The notes under the pieces: generated by a model
The model's input: only the letters and a program-made list of their open reading frames with translations
What the model was told of the DNA's origin: nothing
The model's database searches: none
NCBI GenBank assembly: GCA_964472675.1
Contig: CAYYLO010000011.1
Coordinates: forward strand, 1-28,517
From: 01-FULL-43-15b sp964472675
GTDB lineage: Bacteria; Patescibacteriota; Microgenomatia; UBA8517; UBA10165
DNA: 28,517 nt
Direction: 5' to 3'
Part shown: piece by piece, positions 1-6,185 of the stretch
How positions within the stretch are numbered: the stretch's first letter is position 1
Layout: every line of letters begins with the position of its first letter
Made by a program: the position numbers and the translations under genes

Positions 1-44
1 CCGTGCCTCGGAACTCTTCAAGAAAATACTTCCTTAGAAATTTA

Positions 45-74
45 TTGACAATATGTACGGAAGGTACATACAAT
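45..74 (+). promoter_or_regulatory. Sigma70-type promoter giving a leaderless GTG start
   Basis: TTGACA (45-50), an 18-nt spacer and TACAAT (69-74). The predicted transcription start (about 81) falls one base before the GTG at 82, so the mRNA would have almost no 5' UTR. No Shine-Dalgarno is present. The same geometry recurs at several other genes in this window. Confidence 0.7.
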
Positions 75-81
75 CAGGTAA

Positions 82-666
82 GTGGATAAGGATTATATTC
101 CAGTTTTAAAGTTAGTAACAGTATTGCTTTCCGTTGTTGTTGCCGTCTTGATTGTTTTAACAGTAGTAACTTACTATCAAAAATATAAAACCCTTTCAAA
201 AACCCCTTCGATAAGTGCCCAGCCAACGCCGACTCTAGTCTTGAAACATTTAACCGCTCAAGAATCAGGCTTTTTACTTGCTTCGACGGTCACATTGGAC
301 ACTCCAAGCGGAATGAAAAAGCTTGATTGTGCCAAATTCTGGCATTTTGTACCAGGTGACTCAACTTTGACTTGCCAGGATAACCAGGATCCGACAAAAA
401 TTCCCATGACGGTTTATGCTGACACACCGCTCACTTTCAAAACAACAAGCCAGGATAAAAAATCAAGTAATTTACGTCAAAATTTAAGTTATGGAGGCAA
501 AAGCGCGCAAGATTTCACCGGCAGTTTCACTCAAAAGGGGGTAGCACATCAATATAAAATGACTGCAGTTGAAAATAATCAGGAAGCATATCTTTATATT
601 GTTCTGACCGACTTAAATTACGATTCCCAATATTCCCAGCTTCTCTCCTCGCTAAAGTTTAAATAA
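82..666 (+). CDS. Membrane-anchored protein of unknown function
   Basis: 194 aa. A hydrophobic segment at about residues 10-32 follows a short charged N-terminus and should act as an uncleaved signal anchor. A Thr/Pro/Ser-rich linker follows (about 40-55), then a roughly 135-residue polar domain facing outward. The domain has two Cys (in LDCAK and LTCQD), possibly a disulfide. I do not recognise the family. The GTG start is chosen because it coincides with the +1 expected from the promoter just upstream. Single-TM proteins with a Pro/Thr linker and a small beta-rich ectodomain are common in CPR genomes; this one and the protein at 2210 share that architecture without obvious sequence similarity. 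Confidence 0.75.
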   Translation: MDKDYIPVLKLVTVLLSVVVAVLIVLTVVTYYQKYKTLSKTPSISAQPTPTLVLKHLTAQESGFLLASTVTLDTPSGMKKLDCAKFWHFVPGDSTLTCQDNQDPTKIPMTVYADTPLTFKTTSQDKKSSNLRQNLSYGGKSAQDFTGSFTQKGVAHQYKMTAVENNQEAYLYIVLTDLNYDSQYSQLLSSLKFK

Positions 667-693
667 CTTACCCAAATCCTTTGACAGATTTGC

Positions 694-707
694 TATGCAC
701 GTGCATA
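694..707. promoter_or_regulatory. Perfect 14-bp palindrome with CACGTG core
   Basis: TATGCACGTGCATA is a perfect inverted repeat, 13 nt downstream of a TTGACA hexamer (681-686). The position suits an operator. The CACGTG core is shared with the bacterial parS consensus, but the flanks differ from the canonical site, so a parS role is only a guess. Confidence 0.35.
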
Positions 708-719
708 CGGATATTTCCC

Positions 720-774
720 GAGGTTTCTACCTGTTCAACCCCAGGGGTTTGCAAAAACTTCTAAGAGAAACCTC
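720..774 (+). terminator. Stem-loop after the first gene, enclosing a CCCCAGGGG palindrome
   Basis: A 9-bp perfect stem (GAGGTTTCT at 720-728 with AGAAACCTC at 766-774) encloses AACCCCAGGGGTT (738-750). The 3' side is TTATAATTG rather than a clean U-tract, so termination is plausible but not certain. It lies about 50 nt after the stop of the first gene. Confidence 0.4.
739..755 (+). repeat. 17-bp dispersed repeat CCCCAGGGGTTTGCAAA, copy 1
   Basis: CCCCAGGGGTTTGCAAA is found again at 2833-2849, both times in a gene 3' region. It shares a TTTGCAA tail with the REP-like palindromes around the transposase at 12795-13484 but has a different core. Confidence 0.6.
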
Positions 775-823
775 TTATAATTGTCTTACTGTGAAGCAGG
801 CGGCTAGCTTACATTCTCGTGAT

Positions 824-873
824 AGCCTCCATTCGGTTAGCAGAGTGGACAAGTAAGCCTAGGCAAGGAGGCT
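824..873 (+). promoter_or_regulatory. 5' UTR hairpin able to sequester a Shine-Dalgarno
   Basis: AGCCTCC (824-830) is exactly complementary to GGAGGCT (867-873), which contains the Shine-Dalgarno AAGGAGG (865-871) of the small ORF at 877. A shorter competing hairpin pairs AGCCT (856-860) with AGGCT (869-873). Either would mask the ribosome site. A TATAAT lies at 776-781 without a clear -35. Confidence 0.45.
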
Positions 874-876
874 GCA

Positions 877-993
877 ATGAGTCCAAGAAGCCCTGGACGA
901 CCGGGAACTCCTTCAGGTGGTAACGAGGGTGGATCAGGCGGCAAGCCCGGTGGGGGCCAAACTGGCAGTCGAGGCGGCGGCGGTAAGAAGTAG
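877..993 (+). CDS. Small Gly-rich basic ORF (38 aa) with strong Shine-Dalgarno
   Basis: ATG at 877, TAG at 991-993. AAGGAGG ends 5 nt before the ATG, the best ribosome site in the low-GC part of the window, where most starts have none. The product is almost all Gly, Pro, Ser, Arg and Lys, begins MSPRSPGRPGTPSGG and ends RGGGGKK. It should be disordered and cationic. An 11-bp inverted repeat followed by CCCTTTTT comes directly after it, so it looks like its own transcription unit. It is below the length cut-off of most gene callers. Function unknown. A structured RNA with a chance ORF is the main alternative. Confidence 0.5.
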   Translation: MSPRSPGRPGTPSGGNEGGSGGKPGGGQTGSRGGGGKK

Positions 994-1019
994 CCACACA
1001 ACCCATTAGCTTCTCAAAT

Positions 1020-1080
1020 GTGGCAGGTTGATTTAAAACCACTCTATAATAAAGCTAACCCAACCTGCCACCCCTTTTTA
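1020..1080 (+). terminator. Intrinsic terminator of the small Gly-rich ORF
   Basis: Arms GTGGCAGGTTG (1020-1030) and CAACCTGCCAC (1061-1071) match over 11 bp and are followed by CCCTTTTT. The 30-nt loop contains TATAAT (1045-1050), which may serve as the -10 box of the next gene, although no good -35 is visible. Confidence 0.6.
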
Positions 1081-1081
1081 A

Positions 1082-2044
1082 GTGAATACAGTAGCCAAAC
1101 TGACAAAAAAATATTATGCCATTTGCGATTTTTATTCGTTAGAAGAGCTTCGTGACAGGTTTTTAGAGCAAAATCTAAACCTATGGGAAAGAAAAAAACT
1201 TTACCAGGGAAAAGATAAACTTTTTGCAAAGTTAGAAAAGGTATTTTGCCAACTTGTTAAAGCGCGTAATAAAATAGCCAAACCTAAAAAGTACGAAAAC
1301 TATTTTGACTTTATTGCAAATTGGGACAGTATTCCCAAAAAAGAGCTAGATAATTTTTTCTCAAAAAGTAAGAAGTTAATTAAACAAATTAATGTTCAGT
1401 TGCCTTTCAAGAGATTGCCGAACTGGTATTGGTCAGAATATAACATTCCCAACGCCAGCCTTTTATATAAATTTCCTTCGATTCCAATACCAGACAAAGT
1501 GCTTGATGTTTTGGAAATAAAGTTTTCTAAACTGAAAAATATAAAAAGAAGAATAGAATTTAAGCAAAGGAAGCAAAGGTATAACCTAGCTTTGCCAAAC
1601 CTTAAAAAACAAACTGTCACAATTTATTATGACAAAACCGACACAACCCCTTTAGGCGCAGTCAATCTGGCCCACGAAATTGGGCATGCTCTAGCCTTTC
1701 TAAAGTTAATGGATGAAAAGAAAGATCCGGAAAGTAAATCCAATTACTGGTATGAAAAACAGGCAATCTTATCGGAGCTTGCTTTTGAGGAAACTCTCCC
1801 TGAAAACGTAAGAAACATTATACGAGACCGGATTTTATATCATTTTGTCTTAACTTTTTTTGAACACTCCATCTATATAAATCCAAATCAGGATTTTGGC
1901 AAAGCATTTGCGCAAGCAAATGGAATATGCTATCCGACGAGGCAAAAAGAAAACTCCCTTTACCTTTTAAATACGTTTTTAATTGAGAAGCCATGCTACT
2001 CGACAATATACAGTGTTTTGTATATAAAACTTTTGGCGGATTGA
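1082..2044 (+). CDS. M3-like HEXXH zinc metalloprotein, short form
   Basis: 320 aa. The motif AHEIGHALAF at about residues 197-206 is a zincin HEXXH (His198, Glu199, His202). A Glu-rich helix about 30 residues later (LSELAFEE) is placed like the third zinc ligand of oligoendopeptidase-F/M3 peptidases. The family is usually near 600 aa, so this is a short version in which the N-terminal part (about 1-170, Lys-rich and helical) is reduced. No signal peptide or TM segment, so it is probably cytoplasmic. The GTG start has no Shine-Dalgarno. Distant relation to M3 is inferred from the motif and spacing only; another gluzincin family is possible. Confidence 0.65.
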   Translation: MNTVAKLTKKYYAICDFYSLEELRDRFLEQNLNLWERKKLYQGKDKLFAKLEKVFCQLVKARNKIAKPKKYENYFDFIANWDSIPKKELDNFFSKSKKLIKQINVQLPFKRLPNWYWSEYNIPNASLLYKFPSIPIPDKVLDVLEIKFSKLKNIKRRIEFKQRKQRYNLALPNLKKQTVTIYYDKTDTTPLGAVNLAHEIGHALAFLKLMDEKKDPESKSNYWYEKQAILSELAFEETLPENVRNIIRDRILYHFVLTFFEHSIYINPNQDFGKAFAQANGICYPTRQKENSLYLLNTFLIEKPCYSTIYSVLYIKLLAD

Positions 2045-2172
2045 TGATGCAGCCATTGTCGCGGGGTATGCAGGTCATTCCCAGTCGTGTTGTCTCTGAG
2101 TATTGAAACATGGTCCGGGAAGGCTGGGTCCAAAACGCTGGAAGTGGTGCGGCTACGGCGGTCTAGCAAAGA

Positions 2173-2203
2173 TTGACTTTCAAGCGTGGTTGGGTGATAT
2201 ACT
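2173..2203 (+). promoter_or_regulatory. Promoter for a leaderless ATG at 2210
   Basis: TTGACT (2173-2178) and TATACT (2198-2203) with a 19-nt spacer. The base 7 nt after the -10 is the A of the ATG at 2210. The 128 nt before it (2045-2172) are GC-richer than the neighbourhood and contain no gene or RNA that I recognise. Confidence 0.65.
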
Positions 2204-2209
2204 AAATTA

Positions 2210-2755
2210 ATGGACGGGGCGAGTTCATATATTCCACAGAAAGAAAGTGATTCAGGTTGGGAAACAGGCCTTCTTTTCGGCGGGATAACTCTGGTTTTGG
2301 TTATCATGGCCTTTTTTTCCTTAAATTACTTTAACATTTTATCTTTGTCAGACCTTTACCCCAAAACCCTTGGCTGGCTGCCCCGCGCAACTAGTACAAG
2401 TTCAAAGGTTACTGCCCAACCTCAGTTGTCTCCAAAGACTTCTGGCCCAAGTAACCCTTCGACGCTGCCTTTAGACAACCCGCTTGTGCAAAGCGCTGTG
2501 GTTTATTATCGGGTTTTAGGGAATGTTAAAAAAGTAACGCCAGCAGGTGATGGATTTATGATTGAAGTAAGTAGTGCTAACGTGACAACTCCCCTGCAAT
2601 TAAAATCCACAAAATCCACAATTTTTCGTACAAGAGGCACAGACACATCGTTTGATCCAACAACAATTAAACCCACAGAAGAGGTAGAATTATTAGTAGT
2701 AGAAGACCTAAAAACAAAATCAATAGAAATTAATCAAATGGTAGTCAGCAGGTAA
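2210..2755 (+). CDS. Membrane-anchored protein with C-terminal beta domain
   Basis: 181 aa. A TM segment lies at about residues 21-43, a Ser/Pro/Thr-rich linker at about 60-85, and a roughly 95-residue domain at the C-terminus. That domain alternates short hydrophobic strands (YYRVLGNVKKV, FMIEV, TTPLQL, EVELLVV, SIEINQMVV), which suggests a small OB- or DUF5666-like beta barrel. Leaderless start with no Shine-Dalgarno. Likely exposed at the cell surface. The specific function is unknown. Confidence 0.7.
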   Translation: MDGASSYIPQKESDSGWETGLLFGGITLVLVIMAFFSLNYFNILSLSDLYPKTLGWLPRATSTSSKVTAQPQLSPKTSGPSNPSTLPLDNPLVQSAVVYYRVLGNVKKVTPAGDGFMIEVSSANVTTPLQLKSTKSTIFRTRGTDTSFDPTTIKPTEEVELLVVEDLKTKSIEINQMVVSR

Positions 2756-2801
2756 GGCGACGTAATATGCTTTTGTTCGAACCCCTTGCCGTATTTGCAT
2801 G

Positions 2802-2819
2802 TTAAGCGATAACGCTTAA
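2802..2819 (+). terminator. Stem-loop downstream of the 2210 gene
   Basis: TTAAGCG / CGCTTAA (2802-2808 and 2813-2819) with an ATAA loop, 46 nt after the stop. There is no U-tract directly after it. An outer pairing ATTTGCA / TGCAAAT may extend the structure to about 2850 and includes the second CCCCAGGGG repeat. Confidence 0.4.
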
Positions 2820-2832
2820 AATCTTCAAACAT

Positions 2833-2849
2833 CCCCAGGGGTTTGCAAA
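2833..2849 (+). repeat. 17-bp dispersed repeat CCCCAGGGGTTTGCAAA, copy 2
   Basis: Identical to 739-755. The rest of the 2756-2998 gap holds only short hairpins and no gene that I can support. Confidence 0.6.
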
Positions 2850-2998
2850 TTCTCTTTTATCGTGTTTGATCATGCCACCGGTTGTTGAATGGAAATGCTG
2901 GTGGTGTATTTCCACACCTGACAATATTACTCCGACAACTGAATTGTAAAACCTGTACAAGCGTAGTGCGCAAGTATAGCTAATCCTAATCTGATAAG

Positions 2999-3589
2999 AT
3001 GAATTCTATGGCAATCAAAAAGCTCTATTGTTATGTTGATGAGAATGGTCAAGATACTCGGGGTGATCTCTTTATTGTTTCAGTAGTAGTTACAGAAGAA
3101 AACCGTGATGAACTCCTTAATCTTTGCGAGAAGCTAGAAGAAGTAAGTGGTAAGAAAAAAGATAAATGGGGAGGTGCCAAACATGACAAAAGGATGCGTT
3201 ATATTAGCCACATATTTGCAGATGACAGGTTTAAAGGTCTTTTAAGATATGAAGTTTTTAAAAACACAAAAGATTACGATACCTCAACTGTTACGGCTAT
3301 TGTGTCTTCGGTAAAATGGGATAAGCCAACCGGTAAGTATACTACTATGGTTTATGTTGATGGACTATCTAAAACTAAAAGACAGGAATATGGAGCAAGG
3401 CTCAGACATTTAGGATTACCAGTTAGAAGAATAAGAGCTGTAAGAAAAGATGAGACCAACGCTTTAACTAGGCTTGCTGACAGTATTGCTGGATTTGTTC
3501 GAGATGCAATTGATGGCAAATCTGAGGAGGTAAAAGGGCAATTTATCCGAGCAAAGAAAAACGGTGTGCTTGTAGAGGTTGAGGCTTAA
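2999..3589 (+). CDS. DUF3800-family protein
   Basis: 196 aa (188 if the second ATG at 3008, MAIKKLYCYVDENGQ, is the start). The N-terminal YVDENGQ followed by a hydrophobic strand matches the DESG-type opening of DUF3800 proteins, which have an RNase H-like fold. The C-terminal DETNALTRLADSIAGFVRD matches the conserved acidic/LAD helix. These acidic residues are the putative metal site in the family, whose activity is not settled. It often occurs in mobile or defence-rich regions, and here it borders an accessory block. Its 3' end overlaps a minus-strand terminator by two bases. Confidence 0.75.
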   Translation: MNSMAIKKLYCYVDENGQDTRGDLFIVSVVVTEENRDELLNLCEKLEEVSGKKKDKWGGAKHDKRMRYISHIFADDRFKGLLRYEVFKNTKDYDTSTVTAIVSSVKWDKPTGKYTTMVYVDGLSKTKRQEYGARLRHLGLPVRRIRAVRKDETNALTRLADSIAGFVRDAIDGKSEEVKGQFIRAKKNGVLVEVEA

Positions 3590-3611
3590 AAAACCACCCC
3601 TTGCGGGGTGG
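3588..3611 (-). terminator. Strong intrinsic terminator, minus strand
   Basis: On the minus strand CCACCCC-GCAA-GGGGTGG is followed by TTTTTT, a textbook rho-independent terminator. On the plus strand the same hairpin has no U-tract, so its orientation points to a minus-strand transcript. Confidence 0.75.
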
Positions 3612-3663
3612 AAGAGCCTAGTCTTTCGACACATGCCGTAACGGACAGTTTTCGGCTCGGTTT
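3588..3663 (-). ncRNA. Candidate structured small RNA (about 76 nt)
   Basis: Predicted start is about 3663 on the minus strand, 7 nt from an extended -10 promoter; the end is the U-tract of an intrinsic terminator at 3588-3593. Between them, GAGCC (minus strand, 3658-3654) pairs with GGCTC (3618-3614) and encloses two hairpins: CCG-TTA-CGG (3644-3636) and GTC-GAAA-GAC (3630-3621, a GNRA loop). This makes a three-way-junction-like shape followed by the terminator stem CCACCCC-GCAA-GGGGTGG. No ORF of useful length. I cannot match it to a known riboswitch or ribozyme. It could act in trans, or against transcripts of the flanking DUF3800 gene. Confidence 0.5.
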
Positions 3664-3669
3664 GAATGT

Positions 3670-3699
3670 ATCTTACCATAAGACACTCCCAAAAGTCAA
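3670..3699 (-). promoter_or_regulatory. Extended -10 promoter for the small RNA
   Basis: On the minus strand: TTGACT (3699-3694), an 18-nt spacer, and TGG-TAAGAT (the -10 is 3675-3670, with the TGn extension). The distance to the terminator gives a transcript of about 76 nt. Confidence 0.6.
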
Positions 3700-3714
3700 T
3701 ATCTCGTTCTGTGT

Positions 3715-3734
3715 AAACAGTTGACAGTTGGGGA
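3715..3734 (+). repeat. 20-bp direct repeat, left copy
   Basis: AAACAGTTGACAGTTGGGGA is identical to 6801-6820. The two copies bracket the NDK/MNT/HEPN/NDT/Nudix block of about 3.1 kb. This copy includes a TTGACA (3721-3726) that pairs with TATTAT (3745-3750) at 18-nt spacing, so it could also be a promoter element. Confidence 0.7.
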
Positions 3735-3858
3735 ACATTGAACATATTATGGTTGTAGAAGTTCCTGTGGATTTCGGCCTGCGTTCCTACAGAGATATTA
3801 TAAAAAAGACTTGACTCAAAACACTTAAGCTCCTAAGTTTTTATCCTTGTAATTAATT

Positions 3859-3886
3859 TTGATATTCTTTGAGGTTCTTGTATAAT
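3859..3886 (+). promoter_or_regulatory. Promoter of the NDK-HEPN-Nudix operon
   Basis: TTGATA (3859-3864), a 16-nt spacer, TATAAT (3881-3886). The predicted +1 (about 3893) is one base before ATG 3894. That start opens a frame reading MVERAVRQVDIEPEAWVLL, which runs into the kinase frame only if a base is missing near 3950. Confidence 0.65.
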
Positions 3887-3949
3887 GTTTGTTATGGTAG
3901 AGAGAGCTGTCCGACAAGTGGACATAGAGCCCGAAGCTTGGGTTTTATT

Positions 3950-4429
3950 ATGCTTAAACCGCTTGGCACAACTGAGCCTTTCCGTTCAGAAATAATTAAG
4001 CAAATTAGCAGCATAGGTTCGATTGAGGCTATCCGTCCACACACTTTGACCCGAACTGAAGCTTCCGCGTTATATAGCTTAAGTGGGTATGATGAGGAAG
4101 GAAATCCACTGCCCCATTTCCATGCAATAGTAAACTATCTTACAGGGAAACAAATAGAGCTTCTCCTTGTATCCGGCGGTAGAAATTTAATCACAGAAAT
4201 TGATAAATTAATTGGTCAATGGCAACCAGAAAATACCCACACTGGTCAGATTAGACATCTTTTGATTGAATATGGTGTCCAATATATGATGGATGTTGAC
4301 ACGCCCGAAGGAAGTAATAAATACTGTTATGATAATCTCGTACACAGTTCTGACTCGCAAGAATCCGCCAACAGAGAGATGCGAATTTGGTTTAGCGAAG
4401 AAGAGATTAAAGGAGCATTCGGGAAATGA
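3950..4429 (+). CDS. Divergent nucleoside-diphosphate-kinase-like protein, probably 5'-frameshifted
   Basis: 159 aa from ATG 3950. NDK hallmarks are in order: MLKP at the start (the catalytic-site Lys of the KP motif), LYS in the place of the conserved Tyr region, VSGGRN, GQIRH (phosphate-binding Arg) and NLVHSSDSQESANREMRIWF, with His132 as the expected phosphohistidine. An insertion lies around residues 108-126, before the His motif. Typical Ndk is about 140 aa and transfers phosphate between nucleoside di- and triphosphates. The first strand is cut short by this start. The missing part (EAWVLL) sits one frame off in an ORF starting at the leaderless ATG 3894. The 3' end overlaps the next gene by 4 nt (ATGA). 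The substrate may have diverged. Confidence 0.7.
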   Translation: MLKPLGTTEPFRSEIIKQISSIGSIEAIRPHTLTRTEASALYSLSGYDEEGNPLPHFHAIVNYLTGKQIELLLVSGGRNLITEIDKLIGQWQPENTHTGQIRHLLIEYGVQYMMDVDTPEGSNKYCYDNLVHSSDSQESANREMRIWFSEEEIKGAFGK

Positions 4430-5343
4430 AAATTGAAGCACTAATTGAAAGCTTGAAAAAACAAAACTTGCCGGAAGGCGAATATGCCGTATTTGGTAGT
4501 GCAGTTATGGCCGTAAGGGGATTCAGAGAGGCACCAAATATAGACATAATAGTAACTGATAAACTTTGGAATGAGCTTTCGGACAGAGGACATAAACCTG
4601 ATGAAGAAGGATTTATACGAATTTCTCAAATAAAAATTTCAAACTGGTGGTTTGCTCCAACCCGTAAAAACATTCCAACAATGATTAAAGAAGCAGAAAT
4701 CATTAAAGATGTTCCGTTTGTTCGTTTGGAAGAGGTTAGGCACTATAAAACTTTTATCAATAGGGAGAAAGATAAAAACGACGTCAAATTGATAAATCAA
4801 TTTTTAAGTTCTACCGAGGCAGACGAACCAACGGCATTGGGGATAAATACGTACAAAAAGTTATTGGATATATTCAAAACAGAGGTTGATAAACGTTTGG
4901 GAAGTCAAATTCTTTCGCTTGTGGTTTTTGGTTCAGTAAGCAGAGGTGAAGCAAAAGGCTCTAGCGATATTGATATGTTTGTGTTTTTTGATGACTCAAA
5001 GATTAAAAGAACTGAGTTGAACGAAATTTTAATTTCAATCATTTTATATTTAAGGGAGACTGAAGAATACAGGAAATTGACTGATAACAAGATTTATCCA
5101 GAGATTTATCCGTTTTTAATAAGTAAAAGTAAGGCTAGTGATTATTTATGGGTTTTCTTTGATGCAACAGAGCAAGGCATAATATTTAAAGATACAGGCA
5201 ATTTTGTTAAAAAGCTGATTGGAGAAATAAAAAATAAAATTGGGAATTTGGGAGGCAGAAGGGTAAAATTGCCGAATGGAAAGACTTGTTGGATATTATT
5301 TGATAACTTCTCTAAAATACTAAGTAGCCCAATAAACTTATGA
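4426..5343 (+). CDS. Tandem nucleotidyltransferase (MNT-type) protein
   Basis: 305 aa with two nucleotidyltransferase-like halves. The N-terminal half has FGSAVMAVRGF and NIDIIV (residues 23-43), a degenerate GS...D site. The C-terminal half has the full polymerase-beta motif FGSVSRGEAKGSSDIDMFV (Gly169-Ser170, Asp181, Asp183), as in MNT antitoxins. In known MNT-HEPN modules the MNT protein AMPylates and silences its HEPN RNase partner. That partner is encoded next, with an ATGA overlap. Fusion of two such domains in one chain is not the usual form: MntA antitoxins are about 100-150 aa. The 4-nt overlaps on both sides indicate translational coupling. Confidence 0.8.
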   Translation: MKIEALIESLKKQNLPEGEYAVFGSAVMAVRGFREAPNIDIIVTDKLWNELSDRGHKPDEEGFIRISQIKISNWWFAPTRKNIPTMIKEAEIIKDVPFVRLEEVRHYKTFINREKDKNDVKLINQFLSSTEADEPTALGINTYKKLLDIFKTEVDKRLGSQILSLVVFGSVSRGEAKGSSDIDMFVFFDDSKIKRTELNEILISIILYLRETEEYRKLTDNKIYPEIYPFLISKSKASDYLWVFFDATEQGIIFKDTGNFVKKLIGEIKNKIGNLGGRRVKLPNGKTCWILFDNFSKILSSPINL

Positions 5344-5753
5344 ATAATATAAAAAGGTCAGAATTATTGTTTATAGCAGCAGATGAATGTGTTAGTCATG
5401 CTCAAGGTTCATTTGATCGCGGGGTCTGGAATATGAGCATAAGAAGGTCTCAGGAGGCCGTAGAACTAGAACTTACGGCAATTTTAGCTTTAATAGGTGT
5501 TCATTATCCTAAAGATCATGACCAGGCTCCTTTGGCAATAAGAACGTTAAAAGCAAACAACTTCGATTTAGGACAGGATTCTGAACAAATTGAAAGAATT
5601 TCAATTGATCTTTCCAGAAAAAGAGGGCCAGCACTTCATCAAGAAGAAGGTTATGGAAAGGATGATGCAATAAAAGCATTAGATGATGCAAATTTCGTTA
5701 TATCCAAGATTCAAGAGGTTAGAAAAGACTTGCTTCAGAAAATAAATAAATAA
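5340..5753 (+). CDS. HEPN-domain protein (HepT-like toxin candidate)
   Basis: 137 aa, all helical. It opens with a HEPN-type helix (SELLFIAADECVSHAQGSF) and has the QEAVELELTAIL helix seen in HEPN proteins that pair with nucleotidyltransferases. RGPALH (Arg95 to His100) fits the R-X4-H catalytic motif of HEPN ribonucleases, followed by EEGYGKDDA like the usual Y-x-x-x-A helix start. The start overlaps the end of the nucleotidyltransferase gene. Inferred role: an RNase toxin held in check by the upstream MNT protein. A non-toxic substrate-binding HEPN is possible. Confidence 0.78.
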   Translation: MNNIKRSELLFIAADECVSHAQGSFDRGVWNMSIRRSQEAVELELTAILALIGVHYPKDHDQAPLAIRTLKANNFDLGQDSEQIERISIDLSRKRGPALHQEEGYGKDDAIKALDDANFVISKIQEVRKDLLQKINK

Positions 5754-5757
5754 GCAT

Positions 5758-6084
5758 ATGAAAATCATTATGTGTGGCTCCATGGCTAATTACTTAAAAA
5801 TGCTTGAATTAAAAAAGCGCCTTGACTCTATGGGTCATAAAGTTATTTTACCAAGTCTAGACACAGATGATCAATTAAAAGAAATTGTAGCAAACAAGTA
5901 TGTAGATACGCACGAAATTAAAATCAAATACAACTACATCCGAAAGCACTATAGCCATATTGTTGAAGGCGACTGTGTTTTGATAGCAAATTACGACAAA
6001 AACAGTACTAAAAACTATGTTGGTGGAAATTCTTTCTTGGAAATGGGTTATGCTTACTCTTTGAATAAGCCTTCTACTTATTAA
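5758..6084 (+). CDS. Nucleoside 2-deoxyribosyltransferase-like protein, C-terminus lost to a frameshift
   Basis: 108 aa as read. MKIIMCGSMA is the Rossmann-like opening of the nucleoside deoxyribosyltransferase/DUF4406-type fold, and GGNSFLEMGYAYSLNKP is the conserved Gly-Glu-Met region that in enzymes carries the catalytic Glu. After NKP the frame reads STY and stops. One base on, the next frame continues FYLLNPVPEIEFYYHEMVA, which is the expected last strand and helix. A single base is therefore missing near 6070-6072. The gene begins 4 nt after the HEPN stop, so it belongs to the same operon. It may hydrolyse or exchange nucleoside bases; the real substrate is unknown. Confidence 0.7.
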   Translation: MKIIMCGSMANYLKMLELKKRLDSMGHKVILPSLDTDDQLKEIVANKYVDTHEIKIKYNYIRKHYSHIVEGDCVLIANYDKNSTKNYVGGNSFLEMGYAYSLNKPSTY

Positions 6085-6173
6085 ATCCAGTGCCTGAGAT
6101 TGAATTTTATTATCACGAAATGGTTGCCATGCAGCCAATAATATTGAATGGTAAATTAGAGTTGATAGGATGA
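6072..6173 (+). pseudogene. Displaced C-terminal end of the deoxyribosyltransferase-like gene
   Basis: In the frame starting at 6072 the sequence encodes FYLLNPVPEIEFYYHEMVAM and then QPIILNGKLELIG before TGA (6171-6173). This is the family-typical C-terminus of the gene at 5758. It directly abuts the next gene, so the intact gene would end at 6173. Confidence 0.7.
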
Positions 6174-6185
6174 TTGCCAACACAG

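Noticed and set aside
2100..2165. SRP (4.5S) RNA suggested by GGTCCGGGAAGG
   Set aside because: The GGAA tetraloop context and the AGCAG side of the symmetric loop are missing, and no closing stem was found.
3869..3949. TTG-started extension of the NDK-like protein
   Set aside because: The TTG lies upstream of the -10 box of the likely promoter, and the encoded residues do not resemble an NDK N-terminus.
3944..3953. Programmed -1 frameshift in the NDK-like gene
   Set aside because: TTTATTA does not permit good re-pairing of both tRNAs, and no downstream pseudoknot is evident. A missing base is simpler.
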